Shown here: positions 37,160-45,675 of the stretch, one piece after another | How the letters are laid out: each line of letters starts with the position of its first letter | Numbering within the stretch: the stretch's first letter is position 1 | Assembly: GCA_017640505.1 (NCBI GenBank) | Contig: JAEPQO010000001.1 | Location: forward strand, 1,008,625 to 1,072,624 | Source: Rhodospirillales bacterium | GTDB taxonomy: Bacteria; Pseudomonadota; Alphaproteobacteria; Rhodospirillales; Casp-alpha2 | Length of the DNA stretch: 64,000 bases | Direction of reading: 5' to 3' | Translations under genes and position numbers: made by a program | Notes under the pieces: generated by a model | What the model was told of the DNA's origin: nothing | The model's database searches: none | What the model saw: only the letters and a program-made list of their open reading frames with translations

Positions 37160-38203
37160 GTGACGGTATCGGTTGAATCAGAGCGGTTTTCGACCGACGT
37201 GGCGATCGTCGGCGCCGGGCCCGTGGGCCTGTTTGCCGTGTTCGAATGTGGCATGCTCGGGATGTCTTGCCGCGTGGTCGATGCGCTCGAAGATATCGGC
37301 GGGCAATGTTCGGCGCTTTATCCGGAAAAACCGATTTACGATATCCCTGGCCTTCCGGAAACCGCGGCAGGAAATCTGATCGCATCGCTGGAAAAACAGA
37401 TACAGCCGTTTGCCCCGCATATCCACCTGAACCAGCAGGTGACGGGTCTGACCGGCAAGGCCGGTAATTTCACGCTTACCACCTCGGCCGGGACGGAGAT
37501 CGCCGCCAAGGTGGTGATCATTGCCGCGGGCGTCGGTGCATTCGGGCCCAAGCGTCCGCCGCTTGCCGGGATCCGGGACTACGAAGCGCAGGGCCCGGGG
37601 CTTGGTGTCAAATACATGGTGCGGACGGTAAAGGATTTTGCCGGCAAGCGCGTGGTCATCGCCGGGGGTGGCGACAGCGCCGTCGACTGGGCGGTGCAGC
37701 TTTCGGGCGTGGCGGACAAGGTGTACGTGGTGCACCGGCGTGATCGGTTCCGCGCCATGGACGAGACAGTGAAACGGATGCACCTGCTGGCCGATGACGG
37801 CACGATCGAGCTGGTGACGCCCTATCAGTTGCATCGGCTCGACGGTGCGGGCGGCAAACTGGAAGCTGTCATTGTGGCTGATTTGGACGGCGCGGAACGG
37901 CGTATCGAGGCCGACGTGCTGTTGCCGTTTTTCGGTCTGGCGCAAAGTCTGGGCCCGATCCTGAATTGGGGGTTGGGCGCCGGTGCCGGGGGCATCCCGG
38001 CGAACCCGACCACTGCTGAAACCTCGGTTCCCGGCGTTTACGCCATCGGCGATGTTTCCGATTACCCCGGCAAGCTGAAACTGATCCTGACGGGCTTTTC
38101 GGAAGCGGCATTCGCTGCGCATCACGCCTATGCGACCGTGTTCCCGGATAAGGCGCTACACTTTGAATACTCTACAACCAAGGGTATTCCTTCCGGCAAA
38201 TAA
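37160..38203 (+). CDS. Ferredoxin/flavodoxin-NADP(+) reductase, thioredoxin-reductase-like type
   Basis: A 347-residue flavoprotein. The N-terminal FAD site is AIVGAGPVGLFAVFECG, the EKPIYDIPG block identifies the thioredoxin-reductase-like FNR family (YumC/Fnr2), and the NADPH site is VVIAGGGDSAVDWA followed by VYVVHRRDRFRA. No redox CxxC is present, which excludes thioredoxin reductase itself. The C-terminal GVYAIGDVSDYPGKLKLI completes the family pattern. The start is GTG 37160, preceded by AAGGGG. It sits upstream of a dihaem cytochrome on the same strand. Confidence 0.92.
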   Translation: MTVSVESERFSTDVAIVGAGPVGLFAVFECGMLGMSCRVVDALEDIGGQCSALYPEKPIYDIPGLPETAAGNLIASLEKQIQPFAPHIHLNQQVTGLTGKAGNFTLTTSAGTEIAAKVVIIAAGVGAFGPKRPPLAGIRDYEAQGPGLGVKYMVRTVKDFAGKRVVIAGGGDSAVDWAVQLSGVADKVYVVHRRDRFRAMDETVKRMHLLADDGTIELVTPYQLHRLDGAGGKLEAVIVADLDGAERRIEADVLLPFFGLAQSLGPILNWGLGAGAGGIPANPTTAETSVPGVYAIGDVSDYPGKLKLILTGFSEAAFAAHHAYATVFPDKALHFEYSTTKGIPSGK

Positions 38204-38282
38204 AGGCCGCCTGACAGGTTGATATCAGGTTCCGTCGCGAATATCTGAATCGTATCGATAAACCGGCTAAATTGAGCAGTTT

Positions 38283-38948
38283 ATGAGAGACTGGCGCCCA
38301 TGTGCGATTCTGATCCTGCTTGCCACTCTTCTTCTACCTCAGATTGTACACGCACAGGGTGATCCTTCTCGTGGCGCACAACTCTCCGGGCAGTGCGAAG
38401 AATGTCACGGGGACGCTGGTGAGAACCGGATCGAGGGCTTCCCCAACCTCGCCAACCAGAACTACAATTACCTCGTCAAACAGCTTCGCGAGATACGCAC
38501 CTCGGCCAGGGAGCGCTACGGTGAAGCAACACGCCAGCAGAGCGCGGAAGCGAAGGCGCTGCTTCGGGCAAAACGTTCCAATGAAATCATGGACCCGTTC
38601 GTGGTCGAACTGAGTGACGAGGACATCCATGACCTGTCCGCGTACTACGCCGATCAGGCCTGCAACGCGGTCATGGTGGGGGCACCGTTACCGGCACCGA
38701 AGATCGAGGCGCGCTGCCAGGTCTGCCACGGTAAGTTCGGGATCACCAAGAACTCGAACATCCCGAACATCGCCGGACAGGATGCGCTCTATCTCGAGCA
38801 GCAACTGTTGAATTTTAAAACGGCGACCGAGATGGCGGGTGGTGCCGGCAACCGACGCGCCGGTATCATGGAAAGCCAGGTCCGCATGCTCTCGGACCAG
38901 GACATCAAGGACATTTCCCTTTACTACGCCCGCCTTCCTTGCCGATAA
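38283..38948 (+). CDS. Dihaem cytochrome c, c4-like
   Basis: A 221-residue periplasmic electron carrier. A Sec signal peptide ends at VHA (about residue 24). Two class I cytochrome c domains follow, each with one haem site: C38-x2-C41-H42 (CEECH) and C145-x2-C148-H149 (CQVCH). Candidate axial Met ligands are in NEIMDPFV and AGIMESQV. The layout is that of cytochrome c4 or cytochrome c553 pairs that feed a terminal oxidase. The gene follows the FNR gene by 79 bp. Its redox partner cannot be named from the window. Confidence 0.9.
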   Translation: MRDWRPCAILILLATLLLPQIVHAQGDPSRGAQLSGQCEECHGDAGENRIEGFPNLANQNYNYLVKQLREIRTSARERYGEATRQQSAEAKALLRAKRSNEIMDPFVVELSDEDIHDLSAYYADQACNAVMVGAPLPAPKIEARCQVCHGKFGITKNSNIPNIAGQDALYLEQQLLNFKTATEMAGGAGNRRAGIMESQVRMLSDQDIKDISLYYARLPCR

Positions 38949-38975
38949 CCACCCCTCAAGACGAGGAGGGGAATC

Positions 38976-40154
38976 ATGACTATCGATCTGGCGCGCGCCC
39001 GGGCTGAAACGCCCGGTACCGGTAACGTTTTACACTTTAATAACGCGGGTGCCGGCCTCATGCCGACGCCTGTCATGGATGCGGTGGTCGGCCACCTGCA
39101 GCTTGAACAGGATTTCGGCGGATACGAGGCGGCGGCGCGGGCCGGGGCGCAGATCGCCCGGACCTATGACGCCATTGCGGAATTGCTGGGCGCGTCGTCG
39201 GAAGAAATCGCGCTGGTGGAGAACGCGTCGGTGGGCTGGCTGCAGGCGTTTCACGCCATGCTCGGCAACATGACGGCGGGCGATAAGATTATCACCGTCG
39301 AGGCCGAGTACGCATCCAACTACATTTCCTACCTGCAGGCGGCAAAACGCCACGGTATTGAAATTTCCGTCGTGCCAAGCGACGCCGACGGCGCGGTTGA
39401 TGTCGATGCGCTTCGGAACATGATGGACGACCGGGTGAAGATGATCGCGGTGACCCATGTCCCGACCAATGGGGGGCTCGTCAACCCCGCCGCTGAAATC
39501 GGCAAGGTGGCCAGGGACGCAGGCGTTTATTACCTGCTCGATGCCTGTCAGTCGGCGGGCCAGATCCCGCTCGATGTCGAGGAGATCGGCTGCGACGCCT
39601 TGTCGGTGACGGGGCGGAAATATCTGCGGGGGCCGCGCGGCACCGGATTTCTTTATGTCCGCAAGAGCCGCATACGGGAATTGGAGCCGGTTATGCTTGA
39701 TCTGCACGCCGCCAGCTGGGACGGCCAAGACAGCTACGAGATCGTGCCGACGGCCAAGCGGTTCGAGAACTGGGAATTCTATACGGCCGGGATCATCGGG
39801 CTCGGCGTGGCGGTTGATTACGCGCTTCAGTGGGGAATGGAAAATATCCACGCCCGCGTGGTGTCGCTGGCAGACCGGCTTCGGGCGTCGCTCGCATCGC
39901 TTTCCGGCGTGACCGTCACTGATATCGGGGCCGAGAAATGCGGCATCACGACGTTTATCAAGGACGGCGTCGCGCCTGCGGATATTAAGTCGGCGCTAGC
40001 GGAAAAACGGATCAATGTTTCGGTTTCGCAAGTCGGTTCAACCCGGCTCGACATGGAAAAGCGCGGCCTGGAGCAGGTCGTGCGCGCGTCGGTGCACTAC
40101 TACAACGACGAAACCGAAATCGAAAAGCTGTGTGAAGCGGTCGATGCGCTCTAG
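38976..40154 (+). CDS. Class V aminotransferase-fold PLP enzyme
   Basis: A 392-residue PLP enzyme of the NifS/IscS/EgtE class. HFNNAGAGLMPTPV opens the fold; the PLP-stacking region is YLLDACQSAGQIPLDVEEIGCDA, and the Schiff-base Lys is in TGRKYLRGPRGTGFLYV. The cysteine desulfurase loop with catalytic Cys is not seen, so it is more likely an EgtE-like sulphoxide lyase, a selenocysteine-lyase-like enzyme or an amino acid epimerase-like enzyme. GAGGAGGGG precedes the ATG. Its stop shares CTAG with the convergent hypothetical gene. The substrate is not resolved. Confidence 0.85.
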   Translation: MTIDLARARAETPGTGNVLHFNNAGAGLMPTPVMDAVVGHLQLEQDFGGYEAAARAGAQIARTYDAIAELLGASSEEIALVENASVGWLQAFHAMLGNMTAGDKIITVEAEYASNYISYLQAAKRHGIEISVVPSDADGAVDVDALRNMMDDRVKMIAVTHVPTNGGLVNPAAEIGKVARDAGVYYLLDACQSAGQIPLDVEEIGCDALSVTGRKYLRGPRGTGFLYVRKSRIRELEPVMLDLHAASWDGQDSYEIVPTAKRFENWEFYTAGIIGLGVAVDYALQWGMENIHARVVSLADRLRASLASLSGVTVTDIGAEKCGITTFIKDGVAPADIKSALAEKRINVSVSQVGSTRLDMEKRGLEQVVRASVHYYNDETEIEKLCEAVDAL

Positions 40155-40702
40155 CGCGGGCCGCGAACCTCGGCGTCGGTGAAGTACGACAGAATCCGCG
40201 CAAAGTACGGGCCGTCGTAATTCGGATCGCATGCATCCACACCATCCATTTCGCCGGCGATCAGCCCCTGCTGGCCTTCGTCGCTGGCAAGCAGCCGCGC
40301 CATCGCATCGCCGCCGGTCGAACTGGAAATGCCGTGGCGGATCATCTCCATGCGAATAGGGGTTTCAAGTGCGGGGCCATACGCGATCTTGTTCATCTTG
40401 GCGATTTCGCGCGCGACGCCGACCAGATAGGCGATATAGAACCTAAGGCCGCCGGGATCGTTGCGCCCCGGCGCCTGATCGCCAAGGTCACGCTGAAGGA
40501 TGCGAACCGTCTCGTTGAGCTTGTCCAGCGCATCGTCAAGCGCGAAAGCCCCCGGCGGGGGCTTGGAGACGGCACGCTTCTTGACCTTGGTGCGCGCCTT
40601 GCCCGCATTGAGCATGGCACGTACCAGCATCGCGATCATGGCCGCCAGAATGGCGACGATGCATACGGTTTGAAGGTCCAAGTCCTCAGTCTCCGTTCGC
40701 AC
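40151..40702 (-). CDS. Hypothetical protein with N-terminal membrane anchor
   Basis: A 183-residue protein that I do not recognise. It starts with a GTG at 40702. Residues about 10-29 are a hydrophobic helix (TVCIVAILAAMIAMLVRAML), followed by a basic stretch (KARTKVKKR) that would keep the rest in the cytoplasm. The remainder is mixed alpha-helical with DPGGLRFYIAYLVGVAREIAKMNKI and a C-terminus rich in Asp. It is encoded next to the DivL-like kinase and convergent with the class V enzyme. Codon pattern is like the neighbours. Confidence 0.65.
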   Translation of the reverse strand: MRTETEDLDLQTVCIVAILAAMIAMLVRAMLNAGKARTKVKKRAVSKPPPGAFALDDALDKLNETVRILQRDLGDQAPGRNDPGGLRFYIAYLVGVAREIAKMNKIAYGPALETPIRMEMIRHGISSSTGGDAMARLLASDEGQQGLIAGEMDGVDACDPNYDGPYFARILSYFTDAEVRGPR

Positions 40703-40737
40703 AGCTCAAACGGCAGCCCTCGATGGGTGCGAAGGCG

Positions 40738-43155
40738 CTACTCGGCTGCGTGTTCGTCTACGATAGCACGATCCGTATTATCGGGTGCAACCCCCTCTGT
40801 TTCACCGTCGCCGGCCGGTATGCGGCAGATGACCCTGGTGCCGCGGGATTTGTTCGACATGATCTCCACCATGCCGCCGTGGAGCTCGATGAAACGCTTC
40901 ACGATGGTCAGGCCCAGGCCCGGTCCGGCACTCTGATGGTCGTCGCTTTTCAGGCGCTGGAAGGGCTGGAGCACCCGGTCCCGCTCTTCCTTCGGAATGC
41001 CCGGGCCGCTGTCGGAAACCGCAATCTCGATGGTGTCGCCGTCTCGGGCGGCCGAAAGCGTGATATGGCCCAGTTTTGGCGTAAACGTGATGGCATTGGT
41101 GAGCAGGTTGAAGACGACCTGTTTCAGGCGCTTGGCATCGGCAGAAATCCAGCCGATATCCGGCGGACAATCGAAATCGATCTTGATGTTCTTGCGCCGT
41201 GCCTGCTCCTTAACGACGTTGAATGCGTCGACCAGAATGGCGTGCGGGTCGACGGTGTCCTTGTTCAGTTCCATGCGGCCCGCCTCGATGGTGGCGAGGT
41301 CGAGGATATCGTTCACCACGTCCATCATCTTTTCCGACGTGTCGACGATGCCGTTCGCATATTCGTGCTGGCGTTTGTTCATTTCGCCGAACATTTCCTG
41401 GCGCAGGATGTCGGCGAAGCCGTGGATGGTGTTCAGCGGCGTGCGCACCTCCATCGCCACATTGGCGATAAACTCGGTCTTCATGCGGTCGGCTTCGGCA
41501 AGTGTGCGAGCGCGCTGGCGCAGCGCTTCCTCGACCCGGAAACTGTCCGTGATGTCGCCGTAACTGACCAGCGATGCGCCGTCGGGCAGCGGAATATTGG
41601 CGAACGCGAGAATCCGCCCGTTGATGAGATCGACACGGCCGCTGCCGAGCGTGCGGTCGAGGATTTCGCTGGCAATCCGTTCCTTCCGCTTCGACCACGG
41701 CTCATCGTTCGCGGCCATCTTCATGCCGATCGACTGAATGATATCCGGCAGGCGGGTGCCGGGCGCGAGTTCACTCTCGTCCAGATCCCAAAGCGTCGCG
41801 AGCTGCGGATTGGTGAGCTGAAGGCGCCCGTCGGCACCGAAGACCGCGATGCCTTCGCGCATGTTTTCGAGCGTCGTGCGCTGGACCCTGTCGGCGGATT
41901 TGAGCGAACGCTGCATGTCGAGCCGGTCGGAGACGTCTTCGCAGGCGATGACCATGCCACCGTCGTCGAGCGGTGCGAACCGGCGCTTCATGGTGCGGCC
42001 GTCCGGCAGATGAAGTTCGTCCTCGGTCACGGTTTGCAATGTTTCGAACCGGCCGAGTTCCTGGCCGCGGAACTCGGCGAAATTCGCCACTTCCGGCAGG
42101 CGCCGAAGCTCGCGGAGCCGCATCAGCAGATCGCTCATCGAAGGGCGCGTAATCAGCCAGTCCGGGTCGAGCCGCCAGAGCGCAGCATAGGCGGCGTTGG
42201 CGGCGACCAGATTGGTCTCGCCGTCAAATACCGCGACGCCCGCTTCCAGCGGGCGCAGCAAATCGTGCGTTGATGGCGAAGCCGGTGAAATGATTTCGGT
42301 CGACGCGGTCGGTTCTTCCGCGTCGACCGCGAACCCGATGGTGCCGCTCCGTTCGCCCATGCCGGGGGCCAGCGGCGTTTCGGTAATGCGGACCCGCCGT
42401 GCGGCGTCGTTTTCCGTGATCTCGCCGGTGCCGGTGACGGCCTTGCCTTCGCTGCGCGCGCGGCGGCCGACATCGTCGCCCAGCCCTTGAACACGCTCGG
42501 CGGCGCGGTTGCGGAAGGCGAGTTCAAGGTTGGCGTCACGCAGCCAGAGCGGGATGGGGAGCGCGTCGAGCAGTGCGGTCAGGTGCCGGTCCTCGAGCCC
42601 CGTGGCGTTTCGGTCCGCCGCGGCCGGGCCTTCTGCTGCCGCCTGCAGACGGCGCACCCAGACGATGTCGGCGACCGCGTCACCGCCGGCCCCCGTGGCC
42701 CGCGAGCCCAATGCCTGGAAGGTCTTGTCGCCGCGTTTCAGCGTCACGTCGAAAGGCGTGCCGTTGGCGCGCAGCAGGCTGACACCCTGTTCGAGCTTCT
42801 GCAGTTCATCTTCCGCCAAGCATGCGCGGATATCGTCGTAGCGGGCCAGTGTGCCGTTCTCCAGCTCCAGCATCTCGGCAAGCCGGCGCGAGCAGCTGAT
42901 GCCGCCAGTGGCATGGTCCCAAAGAAAGATGCCGTCAGGCGACGCGGCAAGAATGCCGCGGGCTCGGTTGGCCATGGCCTCCGTGCGTCGTCGCTCCGTC
43001 GATGCGTCGCGGGCGCGCGCGCGGAAAACCAGCGCGAACGGCATGACGATCAGCGCACCGACGATGCCTCCGAGCAGCAGCGGCAGGGTATTGGAAACGG
43101 TTTCAAACACGGGTGGAAGTCTACGCGCGTTGCGGGCCGGGGCCAAGAAAAGCAT
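40738..43155 (-). CDS. DivL-like multi-PAS sensor kinase with Met in place of phospho-acceptor His
   Basis: An 805-residue protein. A membrane helix lies near residues 22-46, followed by several PAS-like segments (about 64-170, 190-270, 305-415 and 420-545), the HisKA region (about 555-620) and a complete GHKL ATPase domain: FNLLTNAITFTP (N box), VSDSGPGIPKEE (G1) and GPGLGLTIVKRF (G2). The H-box reads NVAMEVRTPLN where kinases have N-x-S-H-E-L-R-T-P-L-N, so codon 568 (41454-41452) is Met instead of His. Caulobacter DivL, a cell-cycle pseudokinase with Tyr at this place, has similar architecture, and its locus usually lies between ahcY and tsaE. I infer a DivL relative acting by protein binding. 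The start may be GTG 43110. Confidence 0.85.
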   Translation of the reverse strand: MLFLAPARNARRLPPVFETVSNTLPLLLGGIVGALIVMPFALVFRARARDASTERRRTEAMANRARGILAASPDGIFLWDHATGGISCSRRLAEMLELENGTLARYDDIRACLAEDELQKLEQGVSLLRANGTPFDVTLKRGDKTFQALGSRATGAGGDAVADIVWVRRLQAAAEGPAAADRNATGLEDRHLTALLDALPIPLWLRDANLELAFRNRAAERVQGLGDDVGRRARSEGKAVTGTGEITENDAARRVRITETPLAPGMGERSGTIGFAVDAEEPTASTEIISPASPSTHDLLRPLEAGVAVFDGETNLVAANAAYAALWRLDPDWLITRPSMSDLLMRLRELRRLPEVANFAEFRGQELGRFETLQTVTEDELHLPDGRTMKRRFAPLDDGGMVIACEDVSDRLDMQRSLKSADRVQRTTLENMREGIAVFGADGRLQLTNPQLATLWDLDESELAPGTRLPDIIQSIGMKMAANDEPWSKRKERIASEILDRTLGSGRVDLINGRILAFANIPLPDGASLVSYGDITDSFRVEEALRQRARTLAEADRMKTEFIANVAMEVRTPLNTIHGFADILRQEMFGEMNKRQHEYANGIVDTSEKMMDVVNDILDLATIEAGRMELNKDTVDPHAILVDAFNVVKEQARRKNIKIDFDCPPDIGWISADAKRLKQVVFNLLTNAITFTPKLGHITLSAARDGDTIEIAVSDSGPGIPKEERDRVLQPFQRLKSDDHQSAGPGLGLTIVKRFIELHGGMVEIMSNKSRGTRVICRIPAGDGETEGVAPDNTDRAIVDEHAAE

Positions 43156-43171
43156 GCGTCCGGAAGGCGGC

Positions 43172-43735
43172 TCAGCCTGCGGAAAGTCCCTCGATATTGT
43201 CCGCGACCCGCATCAGGCGATCCAGTGTCGACTGCCAGCGCGAAATCTGCGTGAAGGTCTCTATCACCGGGAGATGCCACTGGTCCTGCTGTACCGCGCG
43301 GGCGGCCGGAATGAAGGGATAGGCGGGTAACAGCGCCTTGAGCGCATCGGCCTGCTCGGGTACCACGCCGGCATGGCTGCCGTACCCGATCAGCGGTTTT
43401 CTGGCGCCGGAACTGTCGATCATCACCCAGCGCTCGGCGGCGTCGATATAGTGCGCAAGGTTGTCGAGCGAGGCGCGAAACGTCTTCTCCAGCAGCTCGT
43501 CGGATACATCCTCGCCGCCCTTGAGCACGCGGGCGCGGACCCGCTCTCGGCAGAGCTGGATTTTCGGCAGCGCCAGATAGATCAGGTTGATGCCCCAGCC
43601 CCGGCGCCGCAATCGAATGGCGGCGGACAGCGGTTTCCGGCTCATCAGCCGGGTTTCGACGACGAAGCTGCGCCCGCCGGTTTCCGCGATCTCAAGGCGC
43701 TTGGGGGAGAGGACAGGTGAGGGGGCAGCCCTCAC
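43172..43735 (-). pseudogene. Zeta-toxin-like ATPase fragment lacking the P-loop
   Basis: A 187-residue open frame. Residues 22-110 (RSFVVETRL, GWGINLIYLALPKIQLCRERVRARV, KGGEDVSDELLEKTFRASL) closely follow the central part of zeta-toxin-like P-loop kinases. Those proteins start with a GPNGAGKT motif about 60-70 residues earlier, but here ahcY ends 7 bases upstream, so no such region exists. The only start codon upstream is a GTG at 43735 inside a hairpin; an ATG occurs at 43645. It is most likely a decayed or truncated remnant, although the remaining frame is unbroken. No antitoxin gene is visible. Confidence 0.6.
43717..43735 (-). terminator. Hairpin at the end of ahcY
   Basis: GTGAGGG and CCCTCAC form a perfect 7-bp stem with a five-base loop, starting 7 bases after the ahcY stop codon. 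No T-run follows on the minus strand, so its role as terminator is uncertain; it also overlaps the only GTG start of the zeta-like fragment. Confidence 0.45.
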
Positions 43736-43741
43736 GACATG

Positions 43742-45148
43742 TTAGTAACGATACGTTTCCGGCTTGTGCGGACCGTCGACCGGCACGCCGATGTAATCGG
43801 CCTGCTTCTGGCTAAGCGTGGTCAGCGACACGCCGAGTTTCTCGAGGTGCAGCGCCGCGACTTTTTCGTCGAGGTGCTTCGGCAGCACGTACACGTCGTT
43901 CTTGTAGTGGCCGTCCTTGTTGTTGGCGTAAAGCTCGATCTGCGCCAGCACCTGGTTGGTGAAGCTCGCCGACATCACGAAGCTCGGGTGGCCTGTGGCG
44001 CAACCGAGGTTCACCAGACGGCCCTGCGCCAGCAGGATGATGCGGTTGCCGCTCGGCATTTCGATCTCGTCGACCTGCGGCTTGATCTCTTCCCACTTCA
44101 TGTTCTTGAGACCGGCGACCTGAATTTCGCTGTCGAAGTGGCCGATGTTGCAGACGATGGCACGGTCCTTCATTTCGCGCATGTGGTCGACGGTGATGAC
44201 GTCGACGTTGCCGGTCGCCGTGCAGAAGATATCGGCGCGCTTGGCGGCGTCTTCCATGGTGACGACTTCGAAGCCTTCCATGGCGGCCTGCAGGGCGCAG
44301 ATCGGGTCGGCCTCGGTGACCATGACGCGGCAACCGGCCTGACGCAGGCTTTCCGCCGAGCCCTTGCCGACGTCGCCGAAACCGGCGACGCATGCGACCT
44401 TGCCGGCCATCATGACGTCGGTCGCGCGGCGAATCGCGTCGACGAGGCTTTCGCGGCAGCCGTACTTGTTGTCGAACTTGGACTTGGTGACCGAGTCGTT
44501 GACGTTGATGGCCGGGAACATCAGCGTGCCCTTCTTGGCCATCTCATAAAGACGGTGAACGCCGGTGGTCGTTTCCTCGGTAACGCCCATGATGTCCTTG
44601 GAATGATCGGAATACCACGTCGGGTCTTCCTTCAGTTTCGCCTTGATCGCGGCGAACAGGACTTCGGCTTCTTCGCTGTCCGGATTGTCGAGGACGGAAA
44701 GGTCTTTTTCCGCTTCCTTGCCGAGGTGCATCAGCAGCGTCGCATCGCCACCGTCGTCGAGGATCATGTTCGGGCCGGTGTTGCCGTCCCAGTTGAAGAT
44801 CTCGTGCGTGTACTGCCAGTAATCTTCCAGCGTTTCGCCCTTGATGGCGAAGACGGGTGTGCCTTTTTCGGCGATCGCGGCGGCGGCGTGATCCTGCGTC
44901 GAATAGATGTTGCACGATGCCCAGCGGACTTCGGCGCCGAGCGCCTGCAGGGTCTCGATCAGAACGCCGGTCTGGATCGTCATGTGCAGCGAGCCGGCAA
45001 TTTTCGCACCCTTCAGGGGCTGCGACTTGCCGTATTCCTCGCGGGTCGCCATCAGGCCGGGCATTTCGCTCTCGGCGATATCAAGTTCCTTGCGGCCCCA
45101 CTTGGCGAGGCTCATGTCGGCGACCTTGTAGTCGGTCATTGCGTTCAT
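43742..45148 (-). CDS. ahcY: Adenosylhomocysteinase
   Basis: A 468-residue enzyme that hydrolyses S-adenosylhomocysteine to adenosine and homocysteine, keeping the methyl cycle running. It has the diagnostic N-terminal [19 protein letters not shown], the AHCY substrate block [14 protein letters not shown], the NAD-binding site [15 protein letters not shown], and the C-terminal KPETYRY, which completes the NAD site of the neighbouring subunit. ATG 45148 has GGAACGAG upstream; ATGs at 45163 and 45139 are in frame. A long palindrome upstream suggests transcriptional control. The core-MetE gene at 52198 uses its product homocysteine. Confidence 0.97.
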   Translation of the reverse strand: MNAMTDYKVADMSLAKWGRKELDIAESEMPGLMATREEYGKSQPLKGAKIAGSLHMTIQTGVLIETLQALGAEVRWASCNIYSTQDHAAAAIAEKGTPVFAIKGETLEDYWQYTHEIFNWDGNTGPNMILDDGGDATLLMHLGKEAEKDLSVLDNPDSEEAEVLFAAIKAKLKEDPTWYSDHSKDIMGVTEETTTGVHRLYEMAKKGTLMFPAINVNDSVTKSKFDNKYGCRESLVDAIRRATDVMMAGKVACVAGFGDVGKGSAESLRQAGCRVMVTEADPICALQAAMEGFEVVTMEDAAKRADIFCTATGNVDVITVDHMREMKDRAIVCNIGHFDSEIQVAGLKNMKWEEIKPQVDEIEMPSGNRIILLAQGRLVNLGCATGHPSFVMSASFTNQVLAQIELYANNKDGHYKNDVYVLPKHLDEKVAALHLEKLGVSLTTLSQKQADYIGVPVDGPHKPETYRY

Positions 45149-45196
45149 CTCGTTCCGCTCCATCGCTGGCGTCTGTCATTGAAAATTCGTCACTTA

Positions 45197-45222
45197 AAGA
45201 CATAAAGATTTCTTTATATCTT
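45197..45222. promoter_or_regulatory. 26-bp palindrome upstream of ahcY
   Basis: AAGA-C-ATAAAGA (45197-45208), a TT centre, then TCTTTAT-A-TCTT (45211-45222) form a near-perfect palindrome; only one base pair (C/A) does not match. It lies about 50 bp upstream of the ahcY start in an AT-rich stretch of an otherwise GC-rich region. Position and shape fit the operator of an ArsR-family SAM/SAH-responsive repressor such as SahR, described for alphaproteobacterial methionine genes; the identity of the protein is inference. Confidence 0.6.
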
Positions 45223-45323
45223 CGTGTTGAGGCGGTTTTTAACAGGCCGAGGCACGGCGGGCAAGGGGAAAGTGTGATATCAGGTATGCCCAAGAGTTGG
45301 ACATGGGGTGAGAGGAGGCTGTG

Positions 45324-45653
45324 ATGGAACCAATGCCGTGGGAACTGGTATTCGCCGGAGTCGTTGCTGTGTCTACAGCGGTTAACGTAGTCCTATTTTT
45401 AAAGTTCTACCGTCAGTCAATAGACCTGCAAAAAAGGATGAACTGGTACACAGGATCGATTGAATCTTATGCGCGGACAGAACTGAGATTGCACGCCGAA
45501 CAAGCCGGAAAAGAGATCGTCTGGTGGGATCCATCCTACTCTGGCGACGGCAAGAAAGTCTGGCCGCAGGAGTTCCGGCACAACGCGGACGCACGTGTGG
45601 ACAAGGTTTTCATTGGTTTGCCACCGCATCTCCGCAAGAACCCGGAGATCTGA
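45324..45653 (+). CDS. Hypothetical membrane-anchored protein
   Basis: A 109-residue protein with no family that I recognise. An N-terminal hydrophobic helix (about residues 5-25, ELVFAGVVAVSTAVNVVLFL) is followed by a basic, aromatic-rich segment and a hydrophilic C-terminal half. A clear AGGAGG precedes the start at 45324 (a GTG just before it is the alternative). It stands alone between the ahcY and ptsI genes and ends 22 bp from the ptsI stop. Base composition is lower in GC than the neighbours in its first 200 bp, so it may have arrived recently. Confidence 0.6.
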   Translation: MEPMPWELVFAGVVAVSTAVNVVLFLKFYRQSIDLQKRMNWYTGSIESYARTELRLHAEQAGKEIVWWDPSYSGDGKKVWPQEFRHNADARVDKVFIGLPPHLRKNPEI

Positions 45654-45675
45654 ACGCCGCATTCCGAATTCTGGA

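Noticed and set aside
40723-42273. A 516-residue frame antisense to the DivL-like gene
   Set aside because: No recognisable family and it lies fully inside the coding region of the kinase.
45149-45323. SAM or SAH riboswitch before ahcY
   Set aside because: I could not recognise the conserved core of known classes; a DNA palindrome is the stronger signal.
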